Source: Bryoerythrophyllum caledonicum
Lineage: Eukaryota > Streptophyta > Bryopsida > Pottiales > Pottiaceae
Assembly: GCA_963971425.1 (NCBI GenBank)
Contig: OZ020526.1
Span: 1,330,180-1,394,179 of the forward strand
DNA: 64,000 bases
Reading direction: 5' to 3'
This document shows positions 1-11,756 of this stretch, piece by piece (the first letter of the stretch is position 1; every line of letters starts with the position of its first letter). The notes beneath the pieces were generated by a model. That model was not told the DNA's origin, searched no databases, and worked only from the letters and a program-made list of their open reading frames with translations. The translations under genes were made by a program, and so were the position numbers.

Positions 1-515
1 TCACCTCTTCTAGCTCAAGCAAGAGCCTTGTACACGTCAATTTCTCATTGCACGATCTCTTTCTCTTCATGATATATATTGTGAACGCCATTGTCTATCA
101 TCTTCATAGCATCCTTAGTGAGACAATCAAAAATTCCTCAGTCCCTCCTATCATACCTGGAGGCCGTTTTCTATCCATCATTTTGTGGTCTTCTAAAGAC
201 ATGCAAAATTGTGTCTGTCGGTTGCAGAGTGTCTGCAGTCTGATTTTGGATTATCCACTGCTCTTCCTCTATAAGTTCATTATCTTCTAGCTCCGCCATC
301 TCCCAAGTCTCCTTTCTCTTCTTTTCTTGCAAACTCTTGTCAACTTGAGCAATTGCAAATCACGCACCCTCCTTGAGCCGGTAATCAACATAATTTCCCT
401 CCGCATCAAAGTAGCCTTCTTCTCTTTTTTAATTCAAATTGAATGGCTCAATAGTGATGTCATCTTCTAATTTTGGCCTACTATCTTCTTCTTTGGCTGC
501 ATCGACATCGTCCAT
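1..515 (-). pseudogene. Fragment of CD2BP2/Lin1-like (GYF-domain, U5 snRNP-associated) gene
   Basis: Reading leftward from an ATG at 515, the translation shows an acidic stretch followed by 'DDITIEPFNLN', a stop, and then 'REEGYFDAEGNYVDYRLKEG'. This is the diagnostic N-terminal block of CD2BP2/Lin1 proteins, whose usual form is ITPFNLxEExEEGxFDxxGNY. Further left, in changing frames, are pieces resembling the later family blocks: 'DTLQPTDTILHVFRR' and 'FDCLTKDAMKMIDNG'. At least two in-frame stops (after FNLN and after LKEG) and frame shifts show a non-functional copy. The family bridges U5 snRNP proteins through a C-terminal GYF domain, which would lie beyond the left edge. No introns are apparent within the part seen, so a processed copy is possible. 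The family call is my recognition of the motif block. Confidence 0.72.
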
Positions 516-1904
516 CACAATACAAGAATACTCAACAAGAAATCTGAAACTAGAAGTGTTCTAGAGAAAAATTGATGAGAACTTGAATTAACAAGACAAA
601 TGCACAAACAACACCAAGAAAGGTTAGCAAGAGCTTCAAGAGATGGGTTGTTAAGACTGATGAACTTTTCAGCCTTGACTCCCATATATACTCAAGTTTA
701 GGAAGCTTTTAGAAAGCAAAGTAAAGTAAATTAAAGTAGAAGGTTCCAGAAACTATGTCGCCAACAACTGCTAGTTGCAATTGTTGGATGGCAAAAGTAT
801 GGATTTTGATTGGTGTTTGAGTTGCTAAATGTCCTTGTTACAAGTCAAGGGATTATGGATGGAAACCAATAGTTGATCTAAAATTTCAGAGTGAATAACC
901 CAATCCTATTTTCATTGATATCAACCCTTATCTTCCAAAAGTGCCGTTGTGGCCAAGATATACAATAAGTTACGACACTTTGAACATAAAATTGCGTGAA
1001 CAGAATCCTCTCCAAAAAAATGAACAAGTAGAGCGCGTGCATGAATTCTTAGCAACCGTTCCAATTTCCAATTGCACGCTCACTGCAACCGCTGCCACTT
1101 AGACGCGGTAGCTTACTTGTACATACAACTCCCATAGATTGTCCAATACTTTAAGGACGACAACGTGTTTGTATGGTGGTGTCGATGGTCGAATAGGAGA
1201 TTCCTCCCGTGCGTCGAGAAAACTTGTCTACCAATACCGCATGCAGATGGCGAAAGTCAACAACGATAAATTGGCAAAGCGATTTCTACACAAAAATACA
1301 CTAGAAATACCGCTAGACTTGCACCAAATTTCATTTTTTTCAAATCAATTAGACTGTGGCTGAATATCTTTCTACATGCATCTAATACGCATAGATCCAT
1401 GCAAGATTCCACAATTTGCGGATTGTGCACCTACAACTACAAACCATGTATTTGAAGAGTGGGAGGAAGTGTTATTTGGGAGCGGTAGCCCCAAAAATTA
1501 AAATGCCCTAACTCCAAAGTGTCAAGTTCGGTCAGAACCAATTACATCATTGCTTTCTTCCCAGATGCTCCAATTCCCCAACTTATTTTTGTGGGAACCA
1601 ATGTTGGGACTTCCAAATTATGAAATCTGAAGGAAGGTGATTTCTAGAATTGATTTACTATGGCACAAGCAACCTCGTTGCCACGTGTCCGTTGCAAGAC
1701 CTTTTTCACAACAGAGTTCATCAAGGGATTCAAGAGAATTTCTTGCTATGTATCAGTCCAAAGGTAGAACAGATTCATTTGGCAGAATTGGTCGAAGTCC
1801 TGGAAAGGCTCATTGCTGAGAGGAACGAAGAGCTTTGTAACCCTAGTCGTGCACTCGAAGGTTTGAGTGAAGCAGAAGAGGCGATGGAGGGGGCTCAACG
1901 AACT
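516..1904. other. Intergenic, no supported gene
   Basis: AT-rich sequence without a recognisable product. A 74-codon open frame at 1139-1363 (+) and another at 1650-2078 (+) contain no family motif that I recognise. The second includes a plausible helical stretch (around HLAELVEVLERLIAERN), which could be part of a further decayed gene, but I cannot name it. Confidence 0.5.
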
Positions 1905-2140
1905 TTCTGCCCTTTACAAACGGCCACTACCTCCTTGTCCTACGGCCTTGTCTGTGCCGTGGTAGGGAGCAACATGTTGCCCGTGCTCTTCTTCTCCGTC
2001 TTTTGCACCTTTAGCAATACGCGGTCATCCAACGGCTTCAGTGTGATGGCGGTGGCAACGGAGACTATTGGTGCGTAGCTAAGACGCCTCACAGTGTAGG
2101 AGACGCCTTGTATTGCAACCCTAAGGCCTTGGAAGCAAAA
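1905..2140 (-). pseudogene. CPN20: Fragment of plastid co-chaperonin CPN20 (GroES-like) gene
   Basis: The minus-strand translation contains 'TAITLKPLDDRVLLKVQKTE' followed by 'KKSTGNMLLPTTAQTRP', then a stop and 'KEVVAVCKGQK'. This matches the start of a GroES/CPN10 fold: TLKPLGDRVLVK, then TxGGILLPTTAQTKPQGGEVVAVGEG. The residues before it ('CFQGLRVAIQ' to 'YAPIVSVATA') look like the end of a plastid transit peptide, which points to CPN20/CPN21 rather than mitochondrial CPN10. The stop replaces the expected Gln-Gly-Gly, and the rest of the first GroES domain and the second domain are absent. It is therefore a truncated dead copy, lying close to another host-gene relic at 1-515. Confidence 0.75.
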
Positions 2141-3794
2141 AATTCGCAAACAATGCTGGTATAGAGCGTCATCCTTTGCTCTGCTATAGCAATTGAAGCA
2201 GATTGCAATAAAAATACCCAAATCACTTATTCTTGCTCAATTGTTTGTGTCAAATTATCTGACATCCAATTAAAGTCCGTGGTTGGATTTTGCCCTAATG
2301 GACTATGGCAAGACTACTTGCCTCGATTGTAGTATTGCTACGTAGTTGGAATTTGATTGATGGCTTGTGGAACTTCTGAGGTGAGGCTCCTCCTACGTGT
2401 TAGTTTGTGCTATGCCAATAATGTGGTGACCAAATCTAGTTTTCATGTTGTGGATTTGGTTTAAGGACGATTCAAGCGAAGGACATTCAAAGAGTGGAGG
2501 AAGTTGGTGGGAAGAAGTTAGTTCCTCAATTGAAAGACGATATGATATATATGACATGCTATTGATATTAGTCTAAACTATGTACATTGATATAAAGACA
2601 TTGCACCTTCAAACGTAGGGATGAAATGGAAGTGGTTATCGCATGAAGAAGAACCAAGAAGAAGAGGAAGAAATATAAATATTACTTTAGTGTTGTGGAA
2701 TCTAAGCTTGGTTTTTTTCCGGTGTGTAGTGCACGCATCAATTATTATTTAGTGTAGTACAGTAAAGGAGTAGCACATGTGTTTTGTTGGTTTTGGATGG
2801 TACCGTGAAGTAGTATTCAATTGGATGCTCAAACAGGCGTTGTTGTGTGTGTATGATCTGCAGATGAATTTCTCAGCAGGCCCAATTAGTTCTCTCTATT
2901 ACGCACTCTGTGAAGCTAGGAATGGAGTAGGGGAATTCTTAGAGGGAGCGCATATGTTTAAAGCGCACAAAATATGGAGGTGGGTTTCTTAGAGCTATTG
3001 GCAGAGGATTGTGCGAGGAAAAAAAATACATTCAACTATGTTGTTCTCAAATTCTTGGAGGAGCTCAAAAAACAAAAGAGCCTTGTATTTTTTTGGTATT
3101 TCTACGTATCAAATGTGCATTCTGTTTCTTAATGTAAAATTGTACAAAAAAATCCGCATTTCTCTAAAATCATTGTGAATGGAGCACTCTCACATGTCCA
3201 CTCTAAACCTTGTCTTAACTATCTTTTTTGAACAAAAATAACGGAATTTTTTATTAGTATTGCATACTTGAGAATTACACAAAAAATACACTTCAACAAT
3301 TGACTTATTTTTTAATATAATATTTGTGAGATTTTTTTTATTTGAGAAAATAACTGCTTAAAAAAGCTGCCAACAGAGATGGTGCCAAGCGTTCGTAGGG
3401 ATGTTACTATGTTTTGGACTGCCTAGAGCCATCCAATGCCAATGAAGACAACTGCCTGAACATAGGCAATTCTCGAACGGGTAGTACTTCAAGCAATGAA
3501 GGGAGTCATTGAGACACGTGTCGTAGAACTAACTAGGAACTTTGTGCAATATAAACTCAAGTAAAATCGGGTAAAAACATGGTTAAGTAAACAAAGCATC
3601 ATACTATGACAAGTGGGAACAACGACGGGAGTGGTTTTTCAGTACGTGAAATACCAATTCCAAGACCACCTCCCCCTTTTTAAAGATTGTAGTTGTGAGG
3701 AATGAACTATAAGTGAAGCTATTCGTAGATTACTTAATATGTGACCATTGACCACTTAGAAGCTTGACATTCCTAAAGGATTTAGGATTAACGA
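2141..3794. other. Intergenic AT-rich stretch
   Basis: No gene is supported. The short open frame at 2777-2992 (+) has no recognisable motif and no codon pattern like that of the GC-rich genes elsewhere in the window. Confidence 0.5.
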
Positions 3795-4022
3795 TTAACC
3801 CTTAAACGTCATAAGGTGCCACTGGTGGTCACAATAGTTGCATGTTTAGTGTTGTATTTGAACATGATAAAGTTCAGTTATTGAAATGACCTTCAAATGA
3901 AAGGTGTAGTTAAAGAATCTTCAATCCAAAGATGTAAGTCTTGCTATATTTTTATACACTTTTTGTATTCTATAGAGTAAAATACATGCTTCTATAGACG
4001 GTTCCCGACTGACATTTTAAGG
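3795..4022 (+). mobile_element. Short TTAA-ended MITE, family 2, copy 1
   Basis: It begins TTAACCCTTAAACGTCA and ends near GACATTTTAAGG, the imperfect inverse of the start. The core (TTGAAATGACCTTCAAATGA through to CTTCAATCCAAAGATG and AAGTCTTGC) recurs at 21.3, 25.0, 37.6, 38.2 and 48.6 kb. There is no coding capacity. The core and the CCC(T)TAAA ends after TTAA define the family. Confidence 0.75.
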
Positions 4023-4440
4023 TGAAAGAATTAACCTTAGAACCTCAAAGCAACCAAAAATTGGCTTGTTGGATGGCATTTTGAGGATGATAATCGATGT
4101 AATGCTTGTTTTTCATCCAAATTTTTTGTGGAGAATTTGTTGAATGTTTAAGCATTAGGTGGTGATGAACCTTGCCTCATTCATTTAATCATCTTCTATC
4201 TAAAGAAGAATTTAATGTTTGAGACATGAATCTCAATGTCGTTAATTTTAGAAACTTATAGTTTTGGCTTTAAAATAGAATTTGAGCCATTAGAATGATA
4301 TTTTTTGAATTTGAGTCCAACTAATGAAATGAGGTATATGAAGTCTAGTTTTCTTTCAAATTTGAAACTTTGAAGAAAACATAAAATTGAATAAGTTGTT
4401 GGAATTTAAACAATAAGCCTACAACCATGGTTGACCAACT

Positions 4441-4704
4441 TGTTAGAGATTAGAGTTACTCGTAGTTAATATGATATCGTAAATAGTTGAGGTAGATTTA
4501 GAAAAAAAATAAAGGGGAGAAAATGGAGAGAGGTGATACGAACTTAAAATAGTCCCATATGTATTGGCAAAGGTTGTTACCAATTGGTACTATAAATAAA
4601 GGCCTTCAGAAGAAGGCCATAACTCACTCCAAGCATTGATTGTAATATCCTATGTATTTCATTTGCTTGTGCAATTGTTTTTCTATTTAATTTGAACCTC
4701 AATA
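4441..4704 (+). repeat. 5' LTR of the Copia fossil
   Basis: 264 bp beginning TGTTAGAGATTAGAGTTACT and ending near TTTGAACCTCAATA. It aligns along its whole length with 9306-9917 once the SINE in the latter is removed. The sequence just after it (GGTTATGGGCCC) is a possible degenerate primer-binding site. Confidence 0.9.
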
Positions 4705-5012
4705 GGTTATGGGCCCATTCATGTGAGTTGCATGTATAGAGATTTTGTGCAAATTGGTTAGAAGGAGATCTTGAGAGACTTTGAATATTGGGGGTACATA
4801 AATTCTAATTTAGAGCATTGGACGTGTACAAGAGTTGACTCAAGGTTGTTGGAGCATTGGAGGTGTACAAGGTTCAATTTTAAGCATACGAGGTATAAAA
4901 TATTGATTCAAGGTCGTTGGAAGCATTGGAGGTGATTGACTAAGAGCATTGGAGGTGCACATTCAAGGGTGTCGATTTTGTAAGTATTTACATTTGCACT
5001 TTTGCACTTTTG

Positions 5013-5230
5013 GACATTGCCCATACATATACTACACAATCCGTATCGGTAGCCCTGAAACTTGAGTGTTCTAGGTGTGTGTACGTTGCCTATATACATA
5101 ATACATGACTCGTATGGGTAGCCCTAAAATTTGAGTGATTTAGGTGTGTGTACATTACGTCTATACACATATACATATCCCGTATGGGTAGCCCTGAAAT
5201 TTGAATGTTGTAGGTGTATAAGTGCACATT
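5013..5230 (+). repeat. Three imperfect ~70-bp tandem units in the Copia leader
   Basis: Units start near 5013, 5088 and 5157. Each carries CGTATGGGTAGCCCT (the first is CGTATCGGTAGCCCT), followed by AAA/GAA-TTTGA and TAGGTGT. They lie between the 5' LTR and the gag-like region, so they belong to the untranslated leader. Confidence 0.75.
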
Positions 5231-8200
5231 GGAGCCTAGAAAAGGCTCATTTGAGTGATTGAGGTGCACTAGTGCACATTGGAAATTAGAAGTTAGTGTT
5301 GGAGTTTAAATATGGCAACATATGATGGTGAGAGTGCTAGAGTCATTGACAAGTTCAAAAGTGAGAACTTCAATCTTTGGAAGTTCAAGATGGAGATGGT
5401 GTTGACATCCGTGGACCATTGGGAGATTCTGGATGACTCCGAGGAGCCTCCATTTGAAGACGATGATCCAAAGGTGAAAAAAGACTATGATCCAAGTGTA
5501 AAGAAGGCCATTTCCGTCATTGGCCTCAACTTGGTAGACAACCAACTTGTCGACATCAAGAGTTCCAAGGGATCCGAGGAAGCATGGAAGACTTTGTGCA
5601 ACATCCACAAAATCAGGAGCTAGTCCAACATCCTCTTCATTCGCCGCAAGTTCTTCACAATCAAGATGCAAGAGGGAGATGATTTATTGAATCATGTCAA
5701 CGAAGTGAAGGCATTGCGGATCAACTTACTTGCTTCAATGTCCCGGTGAGAGATGAAGATGTGGTCATGACCTTACTTGAGAGTTTGCCGCCTTCATATG
5801 AACACTTGATCACTGCCTTGAAGACCTAGGCAATGAAGGAACTCACCATGGAGTTTGTGACGGCGCGGTTGATACACGAAATGTCCAAGCGCAAGGAGAA
5901 GGAGCCGAGTGGTGATGATGCAACCTTGGTGTCAAAACTACACAAGTAGAGAGGCTCTTCTTCTTCACTTTGTGAGCCCAAGGTATGTTACAATTGTAGC
6001 AAACCGGGCCTCATTGCACAAACTTGCTTTAGGCCAAAGAAGTGAGAGCGGGACAACGCGAACCAAGCAAACAAGAAAGATAACGCCAATCATGCAAAGG
6101 AAGATGATGACTACGCATTTAAAACTCAAGGTGGACCACATTCCAAGTCCATGTGTAAGTGGATTATGAATTTGGGCACCACAAAACACGTGACACCTCA
6201 TAAAATGGCATTTGACACGTATTAGATAATTACTCCACGGAATGTGCATTTGAGTGATGATAGAATTGTGGAGGCTATTGGCGTCAAATCTATTGTTGTT
6301 GAAGTGCTTGTGAGGAGTTGCTTCAAGAGGTTTAGAATCAAGGACGTTCTCCATGTGCCCAAGTTGTGAACGAACTTGCTCTCGGTGAACAAACTTGTGA
6401 CAAGGGGAATGAAGGTGCATTTTAACATGGATGGATGTGTGTCGAGAGCACCTAATAAAGATGTTGTGGTAGCACCTTGTGAGGTAGCGACCTTCTTGAA
6501 AGTGTTTGAGGCAAATGCGGCCAACGTGGCACAATCATCAACAGAAAGCGGTGCATTGGAGCTTTGGCATTGTCAATTTGGTCATTTGAATGTAAGAAGT
6601 GTACATTTACTTGAAAGTATGGTAAGTGGCATGACTCTTGACAAAGATGAATCATCAATGTCATTTTGTGAAGGGTGCGTACAAGGCAAACAATATAGGG
6701 CACAATTTCCAAATGATGGAATAATGCGTGCAACAAAGCCTTTGGAAATTGTGCATTCCAATGTGTGCCGCTTTTTGAGGACCACTTTCATAGGTGGTGC
6801 AAGGTATTTTGTGACCTTCATTGATGACTTTTCGAGGAGGGTGTGGGTGTACTTCTTGAAGACAATGGGGAAATGCCTTGAGAAGTCCAAGGAGTTCAAG
6901 GCCCTTGTAGAGAAGCAATCGGAGCATAAGATCAAGGTGTTTCGGTTGGACAATGGTGGGAAGTTCATATCCAAAGGCTTTGGAAGTTTCTTGAAGAAAT
7001 ATGGCATTGAGAGATACACGTCAATACCTTACACGCCGGAGCAAAATAGAGTTGCGGAGCGTGCAAATCGTACCATAGTAAAAATGGTGAGAAGCATGAT
7101 CGATGCACAACGCCTAAAGCTTGAATTTTGGACAGAAGCGGTGGCCAATGCGGTCTACATCCGCAATCGATGCCCAACGAGGGCTCTCGTCACCATCACA
7201 CCGCAAGAAGTTTGGAGTTTCGCAAGCCATGCATTGCGCATATGCGTGTGTTTGGATACATTGCATGTGCCATGGTACTAGATACAAAGAGGAGTAAGCT
7301 TGATGCAAAAGGCACAAAGTGCTTGTTCCTTGGCTATTGTGAAGGCTCTAAGGCATATCCGCTCATGTGCATTGAGACGAAGAAGATCATTAGGAGTCAT
7401 GATCTAGTATTTATTGAAGATACTACTAGCATTAATGATGTTTTGAAGATGAGTCCAAAAAGGAGAAGTGAGACCCCTACGTTGGCGGACGAATCTTCCA
7501 AACCACCACCATTGATGGTTTGGGATGGTGATACCAAGAAAGAAGAAGGATTGGATGCCAAAAAAAGAAGGTGTAGCCTCTCCATCAATACTTTTACCAA
7601 ACGATAATGACTTGAGTGACTTACAAGAGTTGCGGTATCCAAGAAGATAGCGTTGCCCGCCTGGTGGATAGTGGAAGAGCCACATTTAGCCTCAACATGA
7701 GATAGAACGTGCCAATGTGACGTTATCGGAGGATCCTTTAAACATGTGTGAGGCTATGCAATCGGAGGATGCGAGCAAGTGGGAGCCGGCCATGTAAGAG
7801 GAGTATGACTTGCTTATGGCAAATGGCACGTGGGAGTTGGCTCCTCTTCCAAAGGATCGCAAGAGTCTTGGATGCAAGTGGGTGTTTCATACAAAAAATG
7901 ATGCTTTGGGTCGAGTAGTGCGCCACAAGGCAAGATTAGTTGCCAAGGGGTACTCTCAAGTTGCGGGAGTGGACTTTCTTGACACGTTTGCTCCCGTTGC
8001 CAAGTTCACCACCATTCAGTGCATTCTTGCACTTGGGGCGGCCTTGGAGTTGGAAATCTACCAAATGGATGTGAAGACCGCATTCTTGAACGGTGAGTTG
8101 GAGGAGGACATTTACATGGACGAATCGCAAGGTTTTGTACAAGAAGACTTTAATCATTTTGTGTGCAAGCTCATGAAGTCATTGAATGGACTAAAACAAT

Positions 8201-9305
8201 CAACAAGAGCATGGTACCAACGCATTGACGTTTTCTTCACCAATGAGGGTTTTATAAGGAGCCAAACGGACCATTTTTTGTACATAAGACTAATGGGTGA
8301 GTACTTGTTGATAGTCCTCATCTATGTGGATGATTTGATCATCTTGGCTAACCTTTTGGCTTAGTTGCGTCGCTCAAAGGCAAGTTCAACAGAGTTTAAA
8401 ATGAGCGATCTTGGTGAGTTAAAGTATTGTCTTGGTGTGGAATTTGTAAGAGATTGCAAGGCATGCACCATCACCATGAGCCAAGAGAAGTACGTTGAGG
8501 AGGTGCTCAAACGCTTCAACATGGAAGAGTGCAAGCCCATTGGTATCCCTTTTGATGTGAATGTCAAATTGTTGAAGCTTTCGGAGGAAGAATTTGAGGG
8601 GATTTAAGGTGAGATGGAAGGCGTGCCATATAAGGGTGGAGTTGGGTCATTGATGTATGCCATGGTAGGTATATGACCCGACCTTGTATTCGTAGTAAGC
8701 ATGGTGAGCCAATTCATGTTTAGGGTTGGTCCAAAACATTGGAGTGCCGTGAAGCGCATCATGCGCTACTTCCAAGATACTATAGACCACAATTTGTGCC
8801 TTGGTTGTAAAGACATTGCTTTGAGGGGGTATTGCAATGCCCATTGGGCTGGAGATGCGAACGAGCGTCGTTTGACAATGGGGTATGTGTTCTTTGTTGG
8901 AGTTGGTGCCAACTTGTGGAATTGCATGAAGCAACCAACCATTGTCTTGTCCACGACAGAGACCAAGTACATGGCAACTAGTCAAAGTACGAAGGAGGCC
9001 ATTTGGCTTCGCACGCTTTTGGCACATGTGGGATTTGTTCAAGAAGGAGCAACGACTATCATGTACGACAACCAAGGATGCATAACCCTTACAAAGAACC
9101 CCACACACCACTCGCGCACGAAGCACATTGATGTGCAACATCACTTCATTTGCGAGAAGTTAGAGAGTGGCGAGATAAGCTTGAAGTATTGCCCGACGGA
9201 AGATATTGTGGCAGATGTGCTGACGAAAGCACTTGCCAAAGAGCGACATCAAAGGTTAGAAAAGGCAATAGAATTGGGAGGGGGTAACTACTCGCAAAGT
9301 CGGAG

Positions 9306-9917
9306 TGTTAGAGATTAGAGTTACTCGTAGTTATTATGATATCGTAAATAATTGAGGTACATTTAGAAGGGAAAGTATAGGGGAGAAAATGGAGAGAGGT
9401 GAAAGGAACTTAAACAAGTCCGAGAAGAAGAACTACGGTCTCCAAAGGAGACCGGCATGAATATAGTGTTTGTTCATTCTCTTCACTAAGTATATGGCCA
9501 CGGGACATAGGCTAGTGTAATAGAACTACTCCTCCCTCTCGAGGGTACACACTTTTCTACACTAATTGCCTTAGTGACAACCGACATGTCATCTCCCCCA
9601 AGGGCTTTGTGGGTCCCCATACAACAAGGCCTTGGGACCCCCCACCATATTTGGGTGGACTATGGTGGTAGGCACCACGCCGGCAATAGGACTTGAACTC
9701 ACAAACATCTCACTGGTGTGCCATGACCCAAATCATTACACCAACGCCGTGGTGCTTTAAAGTAGTCCCATATATATTGGCAAAGGTTGTTATCAATTGG
9801 TATTATAAATAAGGGCTTTTGAAAGAAGGCTATATCTCACCCTAAGCATTGTTTATAAAACCTTGTATGTTTCATTTGCTTGTGCAATCAATTCTCTACT
9901 TCTTTTGAACCTCAATA
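9306..9917 (+). repeat. 3' LTR of the Copia fossil, interrupted by a SINE
   Basis: It begins TGTTAGAGATTAGAGTTACT, like the 5' LTR, and ends TTTTGAACCTCAATA. It is 612 bp rather than 264 bp because about 347 bp (the SINE plus a duplicated target) lie between 9409 and 9768. Confidence 0.9.
9422..9754 (-). mobile_element. tRNA-derived SINE inserted in the Copia 3' LTR
   Basis: On the minus strand the element starts with a tRNA-like head (9754 to about 9680). An A-box-like TTGGTGTAATG and a B-box-like GAGTTCAAGTCC are visible, and the ends CACCACGGCG and CGCCGGCGTGGTG could pair as an acceptor stem. The body runs to 9422 and ends in a short TTC repeat (GAAGAAGAA on the plus strand). Imperfect 13-14 bp target duplications flank it: CTTAAACAAGTCC at 9409-9421 and CTTTAAAGTAGTCC at 9755-9768. 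The intact 5' LTR reads CTTAAAATAGTCC at this point. A 5'-truncated relative lies at 45,051-45,170. The head is unlikely to be a working tRNA gene. Confidence 0.88.
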
Positions 9918-10162
9918 TAATTTATTAATTTTAACTAAACATGGAAGGTCCGTCTATACCACAAATTTTGGCACTAAAATGTACACCCTTGTGGAAATTT
10001 TAGAATTTTTAAGCATAGTTTGTATTTGATATGACTTCTCTTCACGTTTTCTTTAGAAAATCACAATAATTTCAAATCTCACAAAAGAAACTGTGATTTC
10101 TGTGACACAAACCAGATATGTTATTTCATCCTTAAAAAATGAAAAAAAAAATTCCACTTATA
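9918..10162. other. Short intergenic spacer
   Basis: AT-rich sequence between the Copia fossil and the TTAA-ended repeat. Nothing recognisable was seen in it. Confidence 0.5.
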
Positions 10163-11558
10163 ATTAATCCCTAAAGGACCAAGTGTCAAAAATGGGCTTT
10201 TCGAAAGTTTGGTCAGGTTCCTATGGTGTCAATTTCCAACATCCCTCTTTGAAATTTTTACTATAGAAGGACATTACTAAGATCTCAATGGGAAAACACA
10301 TAATGAAAAAGTTATAGGGTTTTGAGTTTCAAATGGGGAGAGCGGGCACTTCAAGCACCTCCAAAAACGATACTTTATTGAATGTGAGGTTTTCAATACT
10401 AGCAAGCAATATTTTATCCCTTCATATTGTCAAAAAAAATTCTTTTCTTTACTCAATATTAACATACTAACCCAAGTCAAACATTTTCACAAATTGTCAC
10501 ACATTGTCGAGCAAGGTACCAAAAAAACTTCTTCTTTTTTACAAATAAAACTTAGAGATTTTCATATTTTTGACTTTAGAAAAAAAAATAACACAAAAAT
10601 ATGTAGTGTAAATTTTAATATTGACCTTCTGGATTATCAATCTAAAACATATCAATTTCACAAAAAAATTCAAACACAAATTGGTAATTTTTGAACCTCC
10701 GCTCCTTGCATAGTTGTTTTGAATATGTTTCACCCCTCCTCTATCTCAAAAACTTGGTGTATAAGGAACTAACATCATGCTTAACACAAAGGTATGGATT
10801 TAGACCTTGTGTAGTGCTAAAATTTGACACCAAGTGAAGTCAAAGTCTGCCAACCCACGTAACGCAGGGAAGAAATGAACCATTTGTTTGTCTTTAAACA
10901 CTATAATCTTTCAATCCGTGCGGTCAAAGTTTAGGAAATTTTGTAAGTATGTTACTTAGTTAGTTGTATTTGAGATCCTACAATCAAAACTAGAAATCGA
11001 TGTTTTTGTTTCCTTCTCTATTCATTGCACTAGAATCCAGCCATTTTGAAGTATTTATGGTGTGAAACTGTCAGGGTACCTTAGAGCATCTCCAGAGTGA
11101 GACAAAGAACCGGTAGAATCACCCGATTTGGGATTTTAGTGTCAAATTGAATGGCACCGGGGACTGCAAAACAGGGAACCGATGCATTGTTTTTCAAGGA
11201 TTCAGTGTGTTGAGCAGGGAAAATGTGCAATCTGCCGGAAGCACCAAGGTTTTGGTGCGTGGTTTCATCTGGTAAGGAACCGACACGTGTTGTCCTCCCT
11301 TTGCCGGCGGCAGCGTCCGCTTTTCCAAACATGCACAACCAATGATTTTCCCCGCACGAGGCACGAGAGACGACGCGCGGCATCATATAGCTTCTCATGG
11401 CTAGAAACCGTTTCCCTAGCCTCGATACCGAGTTTCAGCTACTGTCACAGTGCAACCAAAACCCTCTTTGAAGTTCCTAGTCCCACCTTCTCCACTGGTT
11501 CTCCGCCCTGGCATGGGTTTTTCCTTGCTAGGGGTGGAGATGCTCTCAGGGGTTGATG
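10163..11558 (+). mobile_element. TTAA-ended ~0.95-kb repeat, family 1, copy A (contains a MITE)
   Basis: It starts TTAATCCCTAAAGGACCAAG. The left part runs to 11,083, is interrupted by a Tourist-type MITE at 11,084-11,545, and its terminal bases (TCAGGGGTTGATG) resume at 11,546. Internal landmarks shared with the other copies are TCAAACATTTTCACA, CCTCC(A/G)CTCCTTGCA, TTAGACCTTGTGTAGT, CAAGTGAAGTCAAAG and CTTTCAATCCGTGCGGTC. Net length without the insert is about 930 bp. No open reading frame of note, so it is non-autonomous. Confidence 0.78.
11084..11545. mobile_element. Tourist-type (PIF/Harbinger) MITE nested in family-1 copy A
   Basis: The ends are inverse of each other: GAGCATCTCCAGAG at the left, and GAGCATCTCCACCC as the reverse complement of the right. 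Trinucleotides TTA (11,081-11,083) and TCA (11,546-11,548) flank it, consistent with a 3-bp TWA-type target duplication with one later change. Removing it restores the expected end of the surrounding repeat. Confidence 0.75.
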
Positions 11559-11756
11559 AAAAATTAGAGCCAACGGAAATTGGGATTGATGCCACGGTCA
11601 TAGGCTCTGTGTAACCCCTCATTCACCTTCTGCCTCTTGTGAAAGAAGACTCTGAGATGTTTTGAGAATGCTACGCTGGCTCAAGGTTTCATCTCCGTGT
11701 GACCAGACTTGGTGAATGGCAGCCAATGACCATGAGCGCTCGAATCCTTTAGTTCA

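Larger units (their letters stand above)
4441..9917 (+). mobile_element. Broken Ty1/Copia LTR retrotransposon (fossil)
   Basis: A plus-strand Copia-type element with direct LTRs at 4441-4704 and 9306-9917. Internal parts run in Copia order: gag-like region (about 5310-5900), zinc-knuckle region (around 5980), integrase with its HHCC-type pre-domain and core (about 6550-7260), reverse transcriptase (about 7800-8600) and RNase H (about 8700-9250). Integrase lying before reverse transcriptase defines Copia rather than Gypsy. The element is broken, with roughly half a dozen interruptions at least, and cannot be active. By eye the two LTRs differ at about one base in eight, so it is old, probably many million years. 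A SINE has since landed in the 3' LTR. No clear target duplication was found at the outer ends. Confidence 0.93.

Noticed and set aside
1139-1363. 74-codon open frame as a gene
   Set aside because: No recognisable product and no neighbouring exon or promoter signal.
9680-9754. A tRNA gene on the minus strand
   Set aside because: A- and B-box-like segments are present, but arms are poor and the sequence runs on into a SINE body with target duplications.
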